Positions 36,110 through 43,560 of a stretch of 64,000 nucleotides of DNA are shown one piece after another; position 1 is the first letter of the stretch, and every line of letters starts with the position of its first letter. The stretch is from Pseudomonadota bacterium. Its GTDB lineage: Bacteria > Pseudomonadota > Alphaproteobacteria > Caulobacterales > Caulobacteraceae. Both the position numbers and the translations under genes were made by a program. The notes under the pieces are model-generated. The model made no database searches and had not been told where the DNA came from. It saw nothing but the letters and a program-made list of their open reading frames with translations. The DNA is taken from assembly GCA_020161365.1 (NCBI GenBank), contig JAIUNU010000001.1:124001-188000 (forward strand), written 5' to 3'.

Positions 36110-36688
36110 GTGGAGAGTCCAGCGAACCTGTCAGCGCGCGCCGCCGGCGGCGATCGGGCGGCCTTCGGCGCGCTGATGCAGCAGACCAAGACGGCCCTGT
36201 TCCGCTTCGTCCGGCGCTATGTCGGCGACGAACAGGATGCGTGGGATCTGTTGCAGGAGACCTATGCGGCGGCGTGGATCAACATCCGCCGCTATGACCC
36301 GACCCGGCCCTTCGAAGCCTGGATCCGGACCATAGCGCTCAACAAATGCCGGGACTGGAGCCGCCGCCGGTTCGTCCGACGCCTGATCCGGGGCGACGTC
36401 GATCTGGCATCGCCGGAAGCCTTGGCCGTGGCGAACGGCGACGAGCCGGCGGATGAACGGATGGAGGCCGGCGACCGACTCGCCCGTCTGAACGAGGCGA
36501 TCAGCCTTTTGCCGCCGCATCTCAAGGCCCCGCTGCTGCTCACCGCGATCGAGGGGCGCAGCCAGGCGGAAGCGGCCGAAATTCTCGGCGTGACCGTCAA
36601 GACGGTGGAGACGCGCGTGGCGCGCGCCCGTCGCAAGCTGTTCGATGTCCTGGGCGGCGCGGGCGACGTCCCGCCGGCTCCGAAATGA
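36110..36688 (+). CDS. ECF sigma factor, CnrH-like
   Basis: 192 residues with a GTG start at 36110. Region 2 is seen in FRFVRRYVGDEQDAWDLLQETYAAAWINIRRYDPTRPFEAWIRTIALNKCRDWSRRR, and region 4 in LPPHLKAPLLLTAIEGRSQAEAAEILGVTVKTVETRVARARRKLFDVL. As the third gene of a Y-X-H unit it should be held inactive by the CnrY-like protein until metal is sensed. The likely targets are the flanking copper/metal genes, but no shared promoter motif could be proved by eye. Confidence 0.9.
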   Translation: MESPANLSARAAGGDRAAFGALMQQTKTALFRFVRRYVGDEQDAWDLLQETYAAAWINIRRYDPTRPFEAWIRTIALNKCRDWSRRRFVRRLIRGDVDLASPEALAVANGDEPADERMEAGDRLARLNEAISLLPPHLKAPLLLTAIEGRSQAEAAEILGVTVKTVETRVARARRKLFDVLGGAGDVPPAPK

Positions 36689-36796
36689 CGCGGATGAAGG
36701 CCGGACGGCGAGGGCTGCGGCGCTCGCCCGCGTAAACCAGTATGAAGGCGTCGATGGAAATACCTGACCGTCGCCCTCTTATCAGGAGCTTGCCAC

Positions 36797-37132
36797 ATGA
36801 GATTGCCGATCCTCGCCGCGGCCGCGGCGGTCACCCTGGGCGCCTGCCAGCCCGCCGCCGAGCCTCAACCGGTGGACGCCGAGCCGACGCCGGACGCTTC
36901 AGCGATGGCTCCGATGGAAGCCGTGCCGGCCGCAACCCCCGAGTCGACGCCGCCGCAGGCCGCCACGCCCGCCCCTGCCGCATCAACCCCGGCCGCGCCT
37001 CCCAAGGCATCGGCGCCCCGCCCGGCCCCCCGGCCCGCGCCCGCGCCAGAGCCGACACCGCCGCCTGCCGATCCGATGGCCGGCCATGACATGTCGAAGA
37101 TGGACGGCATGACCATGCCGCCCAAACAGTAG
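36797..37132 (+). CDS. Proline/alanine-rich lipoprotein with C-terminal Met/His motif
   Basis: 111 residues. A lipobox LGAC at about residues 15-18 (MRLPILAAAAAVTLGAC) indicates a lipoprotein. The body is low-complexity Pro/Ala, and the C-terminus carries MAGHDMSKMDGMTMP, matching the GHDMSxM repeats of the CopB protein at 38606. It therefore may bind Cu(I) at the membrane surface. It follows the sigma factor and precedes a CopC-like gene on the same strand. No wider family is recognised. Confidence 0.75.
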   Translation: MRLPILAAAAAVTLGACQPAAEPQPVDAEPTPDASAMAPMEAVPAATPESTPPQAATPAPAASTPAAPPKASAPRPAPRPAPAPEPTPPPADPMAGHDMSKMDGMTMPPKQ

Positions 37133-37157
37133 TTCGCTTGAAGTCCAGGAGTTTTCG

Positions 37158-37568
37158 ATGAACCGTTCAATACTCGCCCCTCTCGCCGCCCTCGCGGCCC
37201 TGGCTCCTCTGTCGGCCGCCCAGGCCCAGAGCCAGTCGCATGCCGGCATGTCGGCGCAGGACCACGCCGCCATGCAGGCGCCGGCCAATGGCGTGGCGAC
37301 CACTCCGGCGGACAACGCCATGCTGTCCTCCGCCCCGACCACCTTCTCGGCGACTTTCCCGCACGCCATGGTCCTGACGTCCCTTCGTCTGACCGGCGGA
37401 CCGTCGAACCAGGCGGTCGATGTGGCCGTGTCAGCGGAGACCGCCCCCGCGGTCACGGTCAGCGCGCCGCTTCCGGCCCTCGCGCCCGGCTCCTACGCCG
37501 CCGCCTGGACCGCGAAGGGCGCCGACGGCCATCAGATGAACGGCGTTGTCCGTTTCATGGTTCACTGA
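37158..37568 (+). CDS. copC: CopC-domain copper resistance protein
   Basis: 136 residues with a Sec signal (MNRSILAPLAALAALAPLSAAQA). The CopC beta-barrel pattern is seen in TTFSATFPHAMVLTSLRLTGG, LPALAPGSYAAAWTAKGADGHQMNGVVRFMVH. The N-terminal mature part is short and holds SHAGMSAQDHAAM, a possible Cu site, and the classic N-terminal His of the mature protein is not preserved. It binds periplasmic copper. It is co-directional with the lipoprotein upstream and ends at a strong hairpin (37615-37646). A second copC is at 50268 and a remnant at 50771-51057. Confidence 0.85.
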   Translation: MNRSILAPLAALAALAPLSAAQAQSQSHAGMSAQDHAAMQAPANGVATTPADNAMLSSAPTTFSATFPHAMVLTSLRLTGGPSNQAVDVAVSAETAPAVTVSAPLPALAPGSYAAAWTAKGADGHQMNGVVRFMVH

Positions 37569-37614
37569 GGAGGCGGCCTCCCGCCTCCTGAGGGGCCGAA
37601 ACCGAGGTGGGGAA

Positions 37615-37646
37615 CGCCGCGCGGCTCGCCGCGCGGCGCTTTTCTT
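37615..37646 (+). terminator. Rho-independent terminator after copC
   Basis: CGCCGCGCGG (37615-37624), loop of four, CCGCGCGGCG (37629-37638) forms a perfect 10-bp GC stem followed by CTTTTCTT. It stands about 50 bases after the copC stop. A smaller perfect stem AGGAGGCGG-CCTC-CCGCCTCCT is at 37568-37589 directly at the stop codon. Confidence 0.8.
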
Positions 37647-37728
37647 GCGCGATCGGATCGTCGATCTGGCGCACCTCGATCGCGGGCGGCTTAAAAGCGA
37701 CGCGGCGGTATCCCGCACGCCGAACCCT

Positions 37729-38490
37729 TCATTCACGCTGAGTGTGAAGCGCAGGCAGACAACGCGCCAGGCCCGTCAAGGTCCCGACCACCACGTCGGC
37801 GTCCCCGTGACGGGGTTCGGCCTCAAGGGCCCGTTCCGGATCATACAGCACGGTCCGACAGCCCAGAGCCTTGGCCGGACGGATGTCCCATTCGAGGCTG
37901 TCGCCGATCACGCAGACCTCGGGGGCCTCGACGGCCAGGGCGGCGAACGCACGCCTGAACGCGTCGGGAAAGGGCTTTCCCACGCCGACTTCGCCCTCGA
38001 TCTGAATGTGATCGAAATACGGTTCGAGACCGAACCGTTCGATCTTGGCGCGCTGCAACGGTCCGGCGCCGTTGGTGAGAAGCGCGAGGCGATAGCCCGC
38101 GTCGCGCAAGTCGAGCAGCAGGGCCTCAGCCCCCGCCTCGAGCCGCATCTCTTCGTCCCGCCGCCGGCTGAAGGCGTCGGCGAGGCTCGAGACCGTTTCG
38201 GAAGCCGGTGCGGGATGGCCTTCCCGAAGCAGGGTCTCGAAGGCCACTGTCGCGATGAGGCGCCGCGCGTGTTGTGGGTCGGCGCGACCCAACTCATGAC
38301 ACCGCGGGTCGCGCCAGAACGCCTGCCCGGCCCGCGTCAGCGCCTGCGCCGCGACATCCGGGGCGAGGCCGCCCAACTCGGCTTGCATCGTCAAGCAGAC
38401 GCTCCGCCAGGCCAGATCCGGCCGGCGGTAGGCCGAGAGTAGGGTGTCGTCGAGGTCGATGACCACGGCCGAGAGGGGCCGCGGCCTCAC
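37729..38490 (-). CDS. HAD-family hydrolase
   Basis: 253 residues. HAD motif I is VVIDLDDTLLSAYRR (nucleophile Asp), motif II LALLTNGAGPLQRAKIERFGL, motif III/IV with GKPFPDAFRRAF and VCVIGDSLEWDIRPAKALGC. An alpha-helical cap lies between motif I and II. These are phosphatases of small metabolites; the substrate is unknown. It lies between the copper genes copC and copB but shows no metal-related feature, so it may be a passenger or housekeeping gene in the island. It is convergent with copC. Confidence 0.88.
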   Translation of the reverse strand: MRPRPLSAVVIDLDDTLLSAYRRPDLAWRSVCLTMQAELGGLAPDVAAQALTRAGQAFWRDPRCHELGRADPQHARRLIATVAFETLLREGHPAPASETVSSLADAFSRRRDEEMRLEAGAEALLLDLRDAGYRLALLTNGAGPLQRAKIERFGLEPYFDHIQIEGEVGVGKPFPDAFRRAFAALAVEAPEVCVIGDSLEWDIRPAKALGCRTVLYDPERALEAEPRHGDADVVVGTLTGLARCLPALHTQRE

Positions 38491-38605
38491 CGAGACCTCC
38501 CCGTCCTTTCCAGCCGCCGAGACCGGGGACGCCGCGCCTCGGCGACGATCCGCGACCGCCTATCGGGGCCAAGGATCAGACGAGGCCCGCCGCCGCCGAC
38601 CTTCG

Positions 38606-40129
38606 CTAGAACCACGTCCGGATGCCGACGACGAGGCGCGTGTCTTCCGAGCTTCGCCCATCGGCTTCGAGGAAGTCCGCCGTATTCCCGAAGCTCTTGG
38701 TCCATTCCAGGCCGACATAGGGGGCGAACTCCTTGTGGAATTCGTACCGCAGCCGAGCCCCGATCTGGAGCGACGTCAGGCCGGATCCAATCCGGAGCTC
38801 GGGGATGTCCTCGGCCGACAGCACGACTTCAGCGCGAGGCTGCACGATCCAGCGGTTGGTGATCCGCTGATCGTATTCGGCCTCCGCCCTCGCCGTGAGT
38901 TCACCCTTGTTGGAGAGGAAGGCCGCCGCATCGACCTCGAACCAGTAGGGCGCGAGGCCCTGAACGCCCACGACCAGATCGGTTCGATCGCCCTCCGGAC
39001 GGTAGGTCTGTCGCAGACCCGTCTGGAAGTCGAAGAAGGGCCGGAACGCCCGGCTGTAAAGGGCCTGGATCTCGGCTTCCTCGACCTCGCCGTCGAAGTC
39101 GCCCTCGACTTCCGACTTCCACCAGAAGCGGTTGATGTCGCCGCCGGTCCAGCCCTGCGCGTCCAGCGCGTAGCCTTCTTCGCCGTCTCCGAAACTCGCT
39201 TCGAGCTGGTCAATGATCACCGCGGTGGTCCGCACGTCGCCATTCTCGACGCGAAGCTGTTCGCGGGCCGCCGCCATCTCCGCGGGATCGAACAGGGTAT
39301 CGGCGGCGTGAGCGGGGCCGCTGGTCGCCCCGGGCGGAAGGGGCATTTCCGGAGGGCGTCCCGGGTTGTCCGCGCTGGTCGGCACGTCGGGCGGCATCGC
39401 CATGGCCGACATGTCATGACCCGGGGGCATCTGCCCCATGGTCGACATGTCATGTCCCGCCGGCATGGCCGACGCGGGCGCGGTCTGCCGCATCGTCGAC
39501 ATGTCGTGCCCGGCGTGGGGATCCGGCTGAGCGGCGGTGGCCGGCTGTTGGCCGCTCTGCATGGTCGACATGTCATGTCCCGCCGGCATGGCCGGCGCCG
39601 GCGCGGTCTGGCCCATCGTCGACATGTCATGTCCGGCGTGGGGATCCGGCTGACCGGCGGCGGCCGGCCGCTGGCCGCTCTGCATGGTCGACATGTCGTG
39701 GCCCGCCGGCGTGGCCGGCGCGGGCGCGGTCTGCCGCATCGTCGACATGTCGTGCCCGGCGTGGGGATCCGGCTGACCGGCGGCGGCCGGCTGTTGGCCG
39801 CTCTGCATGGTCGACATGTCATGTCCCGCCGGCATGGCCGGCGCGGGCGCGGTCTGGCCCATCGTCGACATGTCGTGCCCGGCGTGGGGATCCGCCGACG
39901 CCGGCGCGCGCTCGGGCACGGCGCCGGTCGGGCAGACCGGCGCCCCGGGCGTTCCGACGCGGGACGGATCCGCCGTCGGCGCGCCGCGCCGGACGCAACC
40001 GGCGGGCAGCTGGACGGCGGTCTGGACGGCGTTAGCCGCCGCGCCGTGCCCGGCGTGGCTCTGGGCGAACACCGGGCCGGCCGAGGCCGCGAGGAGCAGA
40101 GGGACGAGACCCACGGACCGACGGATCAT
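38606..40129 (-). CDS. copB: Copper resistance protein CopB with repetitive Met/His domain
   Basis: 507 residues. A signal peptide (GLVPLLLAASAGPVFA) precedes nine copies of GHDMS(T/A)M, mostly within 41-residue repeats, likely Cu(I)-binding. The C-terminal half is the CopB outer-membrane beta-barrel domain (WTGGDINRFWWKSEVEGDFDGEVEEAEIQALYSRAFRPFFDFQTGLRQ; YVGLEWTKSFGNTADFLE; ending LVVGIRTWF with terminal Phe). The start overlaps the stop of copA by ATGA, giving the standard copA-copB operon. CopB is thought to sequester or move copper at the outer membrane. See the DNA repeat at 39410-39892. Confidence 0.93.
   Translation of the reverse strand: MIRRSVGLVPLLLAASAGPVFAQSHAGHGAAANAVQTAVQLPAGCVRRGAPTADPSRVGTPGAPVCPTGAVPERAPASADPHAGHDMSTMGQTAPAPAMPAGHDMSTMQSGQQPAAAGQPDPHAGHDMSTMRQTAPAPATPAGHDMSTMQSGQRPAAAGQPDPHAGHDMSTMGQTAPAPAMPAGHDMSTMQSGQQPATAAQPDPHAGHDMSTMRQTAPASAMPAGHDMSTMGQMPPGHDMSAMAMPPDVPTSADNPGRPPEMPLPPGATSGPAHAADTLFDPAEMAAAREQLRVENGDVRTTAVIIDQLEASFGDGEEGYALDAQGWTGGDINRFWWKSEVEGDFDGEVEEAEIQALYSRAFRPFFDFQTGLRQTYRPEGDRTDLVVGVQGLAPYWFEVDAAAFLSNKGELTARAEAEYDQRITNRWIVQPRAEVVLSAEDIPELRIGSGLTSLQIGARLRYEFHKEFAPYVGLEWTKSFGNTADFLEADGRSSEDTRLVVGIRTWF
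39410..39892. repeat. 123-bp tandem repeat array in copB
   Basis: A 123-bp unit (41 codons) repeats about 3.5 times inside copB; equivalent points are at 39501, 39624, 39747 and 39870 (ATGTCGTGCCCGGCG or close variants). Each unit codes two GHDMSTM motifs, plus degenerate ends toward 39410. In-frame expansion or contraction is expected to vary between strains. Confidence 0.85.
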
Positions 40130-41928
40130 GACGAGGCTCCTGACATCGGGCGGACGGTGACGACGTTGAACATGCCCGCGTGCATGTGCATCAGCATGTG
40201 GCAGTGGAAGGCCCAGTCGCCCGGTGCGTCGGCGGTTAGATCGAAGGTCACCTTGCCGCCGGGGGCGACGTTGACGGTATGCTTGAGCGGCTGATGCCCG
40301 GCCGGTCCGCCCGTGACCAACTCAAAGAAGTGGCCATGCAGGTGGATTGGGTGAGCCATCATGGTGTCGTTGACGAGGGTCACCCGCACTCGCTCATTGC
40401 GCTCGAAACGGATGGGCTCGACCAACTCACTGAACTTGCGGCCGTCGAAGCCCCACATGAACCGCTCCATATTACCGGTCAGGTGGATTTCCATCGTGCG
40501 CGACGGGGGGCGCTGGTCCCTGTTGGGGACTAGCGACACCAAGTCGGTATAGACCAGCACCCGGTGCGGGACGTCTTCCAGCCCCATCGGCCGTTCACCC
40601 AGGCGATTGGCCGGATCCATGGCGATGGCGTCTACGCCGACGCCAACCGCCATGTCTGGCGGAGCGTTTTCAGGGTCGCGCATGTTCATTCCGCTCATGG
40701 ACATGCCGCCCATGTCTCCCATCGGAGCCCCGCCTTGCGTCGAGGCTCCATGATCCATGCCGGTCATCGCGCCATGATCCATTCCGGACATGCCGTCCAT
40801 CGAACCGTGATCCATTCCGCCCATGCCCATGTCGCGCATGGTCAGATTAGGAACCTCCCGAAGCGGCGGGACCTCGGCCGTCATGCCCAGACGCGGCGCC
40901 AGGGTCGCCCGGCCCATGCCTGAGCGGTCGATCGCCTCGGACACGATTGTGTAGGCACGATCTTCCGTCGGCCGGACGATGACGTCGTAGGTCTCCGCCA
41001 CCGAAATCTGGAACTCATCGGTCTCGACCGGGCGCACGTTCTCGCCGTCGGCCTGGACCACGGTCATCGACAGGCCGGGGATGCGGACGTTGAAGATCGA
41101 CATGGCCGAGGCGTTGATGATGCGCAGCCGCACCCGTTCGCCGGGTCGGAACAGGCCGGTCCAGTTCTCCTGCGGGCCGTGTCCATTGATCAGATAGGTG
41201 TAGGTCGTCCCATTCACGTCGAGGATGTCGCGCGGGTCCATCCGCATCTGGCCCCACATGCGCCGTTCCTCCAGGCTCATGCGGTCCTCGCCGGAGAAGA
41301 GGCCCGCCAGGGTCGTGCGCTGCCGGTTGAAGTAGCCGGGGCTCTTCTTCAGCTTGTCGAGGATTTCGTGCGGATGCATGAAACTCCAGTCCGACAGGAC
41401 CAGCACATGCTCGCGGTCGTAGGCGACCGGATCGGCGCCGGCCGGATCGATGACGATCGGCCCGTAGTGGCCGAGCGCCTCCTGCAGGCCGGAGTGGCTG
41501 TGATACCAGAAGGTGCCGGACTGCCTGATCGGAAACTCGTAGACGAAGGTCTCGCGCGGCTTGATGCCTGGGAAGCTGATCCCGGGCACCCCGTCCATCT
41601 GGAAGGGTAGAAGAATCCCATGCCAGTGGATCGAGGTGTCTTCGTCCAGGGTGTTCGTCACCGCCAGACGGACGTTCTGGCCTTCGCGCAGCCGCAACAC
41701 CGGCGCCGGCAGCACGCCGTTGATGGTCGTGGCCGTCGCGGTGCGCCCGTTCACGGTGAAGGGCGTCTGACCGATGGTCAGATCGATATTCGGCCCAGTC
41801 AGGGTAGGCAGGTCCGACCGCAGCCCCGGCGAGCCCGTCTGCGCCCAGGCGGGCATCAGGCCCTGCAAGGCGGCGAGACCGCCGCCCGCGACGGCGCCGC
41901 GCAGCAGCAGTCGACGATCCAGCTTCAT
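40126..41928 (-). CDS. copA: CopA-type multicopper oxidase
   Basis: 600 residues. A Tat signal (MKLDRRLLLRGAVAGGGLAALQG) fits export of a folded copper enzyme. Cupredoxin domains carry the copper motifs: SIHWHGILLP, FWYHSHSGLQEALG, MAHPIHLHGHFFELV and DWAFHCHMLMHMHAGMF at the C-terminus. A Met-rich insert (about 375-425: MGMGGMDHGSMDGMSGMDHG and MSMSGMNMRDPENAP) is the Cu(I)-binding region of CopA/PcoA. The enzyme oxidises Cu(I) in the periplasm. It is the first gene of copAB. Its stop overlaps copB. Confidence 0.95.
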   Translation of the reverse strand: MKLDRRLLLRGAVAGGGLAALQGLMPAWAQTGSPGLRSDLPTLTGPNIDLTIGQTPFTVNGRTATATTINGVLPAPVLRLREGQNVRLAVTNTLDEDTSIHWHGILLPFQMDGVPGISFPGIKPRETFVYEFPIRQSGTFWYHSHSGLQEALGHYGPIVIDPAGADPVAYDREHVLVLSDWSFMHPHEILDKLKKSPGYFNRQRTTLAGLFSGEDRMSLEERRMWGQMRMDPRDILDVNGTTYTYLINGHGPQENWTGLFRPGERVRLRIINASAMSIFNVRIPGLSMTVVQADGENVRPVETDEFQISVAETYDVIVRPTEDRAYTIVSEAIDRSGMGRATLAPRLGMTAEVPPLREVPNLTMRDMGMGGMDHGSMDGMSGMDHGAMTGMDHGASTQGGAPMGDMGGMSMSGMNMRDPENAPPDMAVGVGVDAIAMDPANRLGERPMGLEDVPHRVLVYTDLVSLVPNRDQRPPSRTMEIHLTGNMERFMWGFDGRKFSELVEPIRFERNERVRVTLVNDTMMAHPIHLHGHFFELVTGGPAGHQPLKHTVNVAPGGKVTFDLTADAPGDWAFHCHMLMHMHAGMFNVVTVRPMSGASS

Positions 41929-41995
41929 AAGATACTCCTCAAAGTCAGAACCGTGCCTCGGCGAGGCGACGATCTATATGGTTTTACGCAGGCGA

Positions 41996-42037
41996 CCCGG
42001 TCGGCCCTCGCGACACGCTGCCGCAGAGCCGACCGGG
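41996..42037. other. Intergenic stem-loop between the DUF305 protein and copA
   Basis: CCCGGTCGGC (41996-42005) and GCCGACCGGG (42028-42037) form a perfect 10-bp stem with a 22-base loop. It lies just after the minus-strand DUF305 gene (ends 42066) and upstream of copA. No T-tract follows, so it may terminate weakly, stabilise the mRNA, or serve as a regulator site. Confidence 0.5.
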
Positions 42038-42065
42038 CCGGAAACTCCCGTCGCCTAGCGCTGGA

Positions 42066-42557
42066 TCAGCGCCTCGCCAGGATGGCTTTCATCTGGGCGA
42101 TCTCCCTCTCCTGGGAGCTGACGATCTCCTCGCACAGACCCAGCACTTCCGGATCCGTCAGCGAGGCCTGCTGACACATCAGGATGGCGCCGGAATGGTG
42201 CGGGATCATCGATTTCAAGAACTCGGTGTCGCCCACCGCCGCCTGGGTCCGCATGCCGTAAAAGCTCACCGCGAACACCAGGGCGGCGGCTCCGCCGATC
42301 AGAAGGTTGGTCCGTTTCGACGGATACATCGATCGCATAAAGATCAGCATGAGGATGGCCATCGGCGACACCATCATCAGCGTCATGTAGACGTTGTTGA
42401 GGTTGAAATAGAAGTGATTGAGGGACGCGATCATCGTGTACATCACCAGGTACATGATGATGAAATCCACGATGAGCTCGACGCCGAAGGAACGGTAGCT
42501 CCCCTTCATCGAGTCCATCGTCTTCATCTTTGAGTCCATCGTCTTCATCTTTTCCAT
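42066..42557 (-). CDS. DUF305 membrane protein
   Basis: 163 residues from ATG 42557, preceded by an AAAGGA ribosome site; a TTG start at 42578 would extend it by seven residues. The Met/Lys-rich N-terminus (MEKMKTMDSKMKTMDSMKG) is followed by two or three transmembrane helices (LIVDFIIMYLVMYTMIASL; MVSPMAILMLIFMRSMY; LLIGGAAALVFAVSFYG), then a DUF305 domain with DTEFLKSMIPHHSGAILMCQQASL. The His pair in IPHHSGA is the metal-binding feature of DUF305. It is probably membrane-bound and copper-associated. It sits between copA and a second DUF305 gene. Confidence 0.87.
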   Translation of the reverse strand: MEKMKTMDSKMKTMDSMKGSYRSFGVELIVDFIIMYLVMYTMIASLNHFYFNLNNVYMTLMMVSPMAILMLIFMRSMYPSKRTNLLIGGAAALVFAVSFYGMRTQAAVGDTEFLKSMIPHHSGAILMCQQASLTDPEVLGLCEEIVSSQEREIAQMKAILARR

Positions 42558-42606
42558 GGATCGGTCCTTTCGCGACAACGCTCTTCAATCACATTCCGAT
42601 CGCCAA

Positions 42607-43287
42607 TCAGGCAGCGCCGGCCGGATGGGAGTCCAGCCAGGCGCGCAACTCGGCGATGTCGGCGGTCTGCATCTCGATCGTTATCTGCGCCATGCGCCGG
42701 ATGTCGGCGTCCTGACTTTCGCGCAACACCACCTGGGCCATGTCGAGGGCGCCCTGGTGATGCGCGATCATCTTGCGAGCCCAGGTCTGGTCCGTGTCGG
42801 CCCCGGTCGCGGCCATCATGGCGTCCTTCATCTCGGCCTCGGCCGTCGCGTATGGATTTTCCGCGCTTCCGCCTGGAGCCGCCGCGCCGGCGGCGGCGCC
42901 CACGTTCGTTTCAAGCCAGCGCCGCAGCTCGGCGATGTCGCCGGGCTGCATCTCGATGGTCTTCTGGGCCATGCGACGGATATCCGCGTCCTGTGTGTCC
43001 CTCAGCACGATCTCGGACATGTCCAGCGCGCCCTGGTGGTGAGGGATCATCTTGCGGGCCCATGTCTCGCCCGCATCCGCGCCCATGGCGGACATCATGG
43101 CCTCGTGCATCTTGGCCTCGGCGGCGGAGAACGGAGTCCGCGCCATGGCCATCGGCTCCTGCGTCTGAGCCGAGGCTTCGGCCTCCGTGTTCGCCGGCGG
43201 TTCCGCCGACGGGCTGCAGGCCGCCAGAACGAGAGCGGAACAGCCGGCGACCAGGAGAGACGTGCGGGTGAAAGTCGGGATGAGCAT
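42607..43287 (-). CDS. Lipoprotein with two tandem DUF305 domains
   Basis: 226 residues from ATG 43287 (MLIPTFTRTSLLVAGCSALVLAAC, lipobox LAAC at about residues 21-24); the open frame runs further to 43557 but that part is not protein-like. Two DUF305 copies (about 50-125 and 140-222) are highly alike: TWARKMIPHHQGALDMSEIVLRDTQDADIRRMAQKTIEMQ and TWARKMIAHHQGALDMAQVVLRESQDADIRRMAQITIEMQ. Each has the HHQGA motif expected to bind metal. It is probably a periplasmic copper-binding lipoprotein produced by internal duplication. Confidence 0.9.
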   Translation of the reverse strand: MLIPTFTRTSLLVAGCSALVLAACSPSAEPPANTEAEASAQTQEPMAMARTPFSAAEAKMHEAMMSAMGADAGETWARKMIPHHQGALDMSEIVLRDTQDADIRRMAQKTIEMQPGDIAELRRWLETNVGAAAGAAAPGGSAENPYATAEAEMKDAMMAATGADTDQTWARKMIAHHQGALDMAQVVLRESQDADIRRMAQITIEMQTADIAELRAWLDSHPAGAA

Positions 43288-43560
43288 AGGGCGTCTCCGC
43301 TTGAGGGGGTCGCCGGCGGATCGCCGGACGGCCAGACGAACGATGCGTCCGACAACGCTGCGGCGGGTGCGAGTTTGGTCCCTTGCCCCGACTGCCCACG
43401 CCGGACATCGTCCAGCGTAATCCAGCCCCGGCGCCACGGTTCCGCCGTGATTAAATATTCCCGAACGCCGTTGGATCAGGCGAGGGATCGGTCGCCGGAA
43501 TGCGTATTGGCGCCCCCCGCGGCTCTCGTCTGCGACGGCTTTCTGGCCAGGGGACATCCA

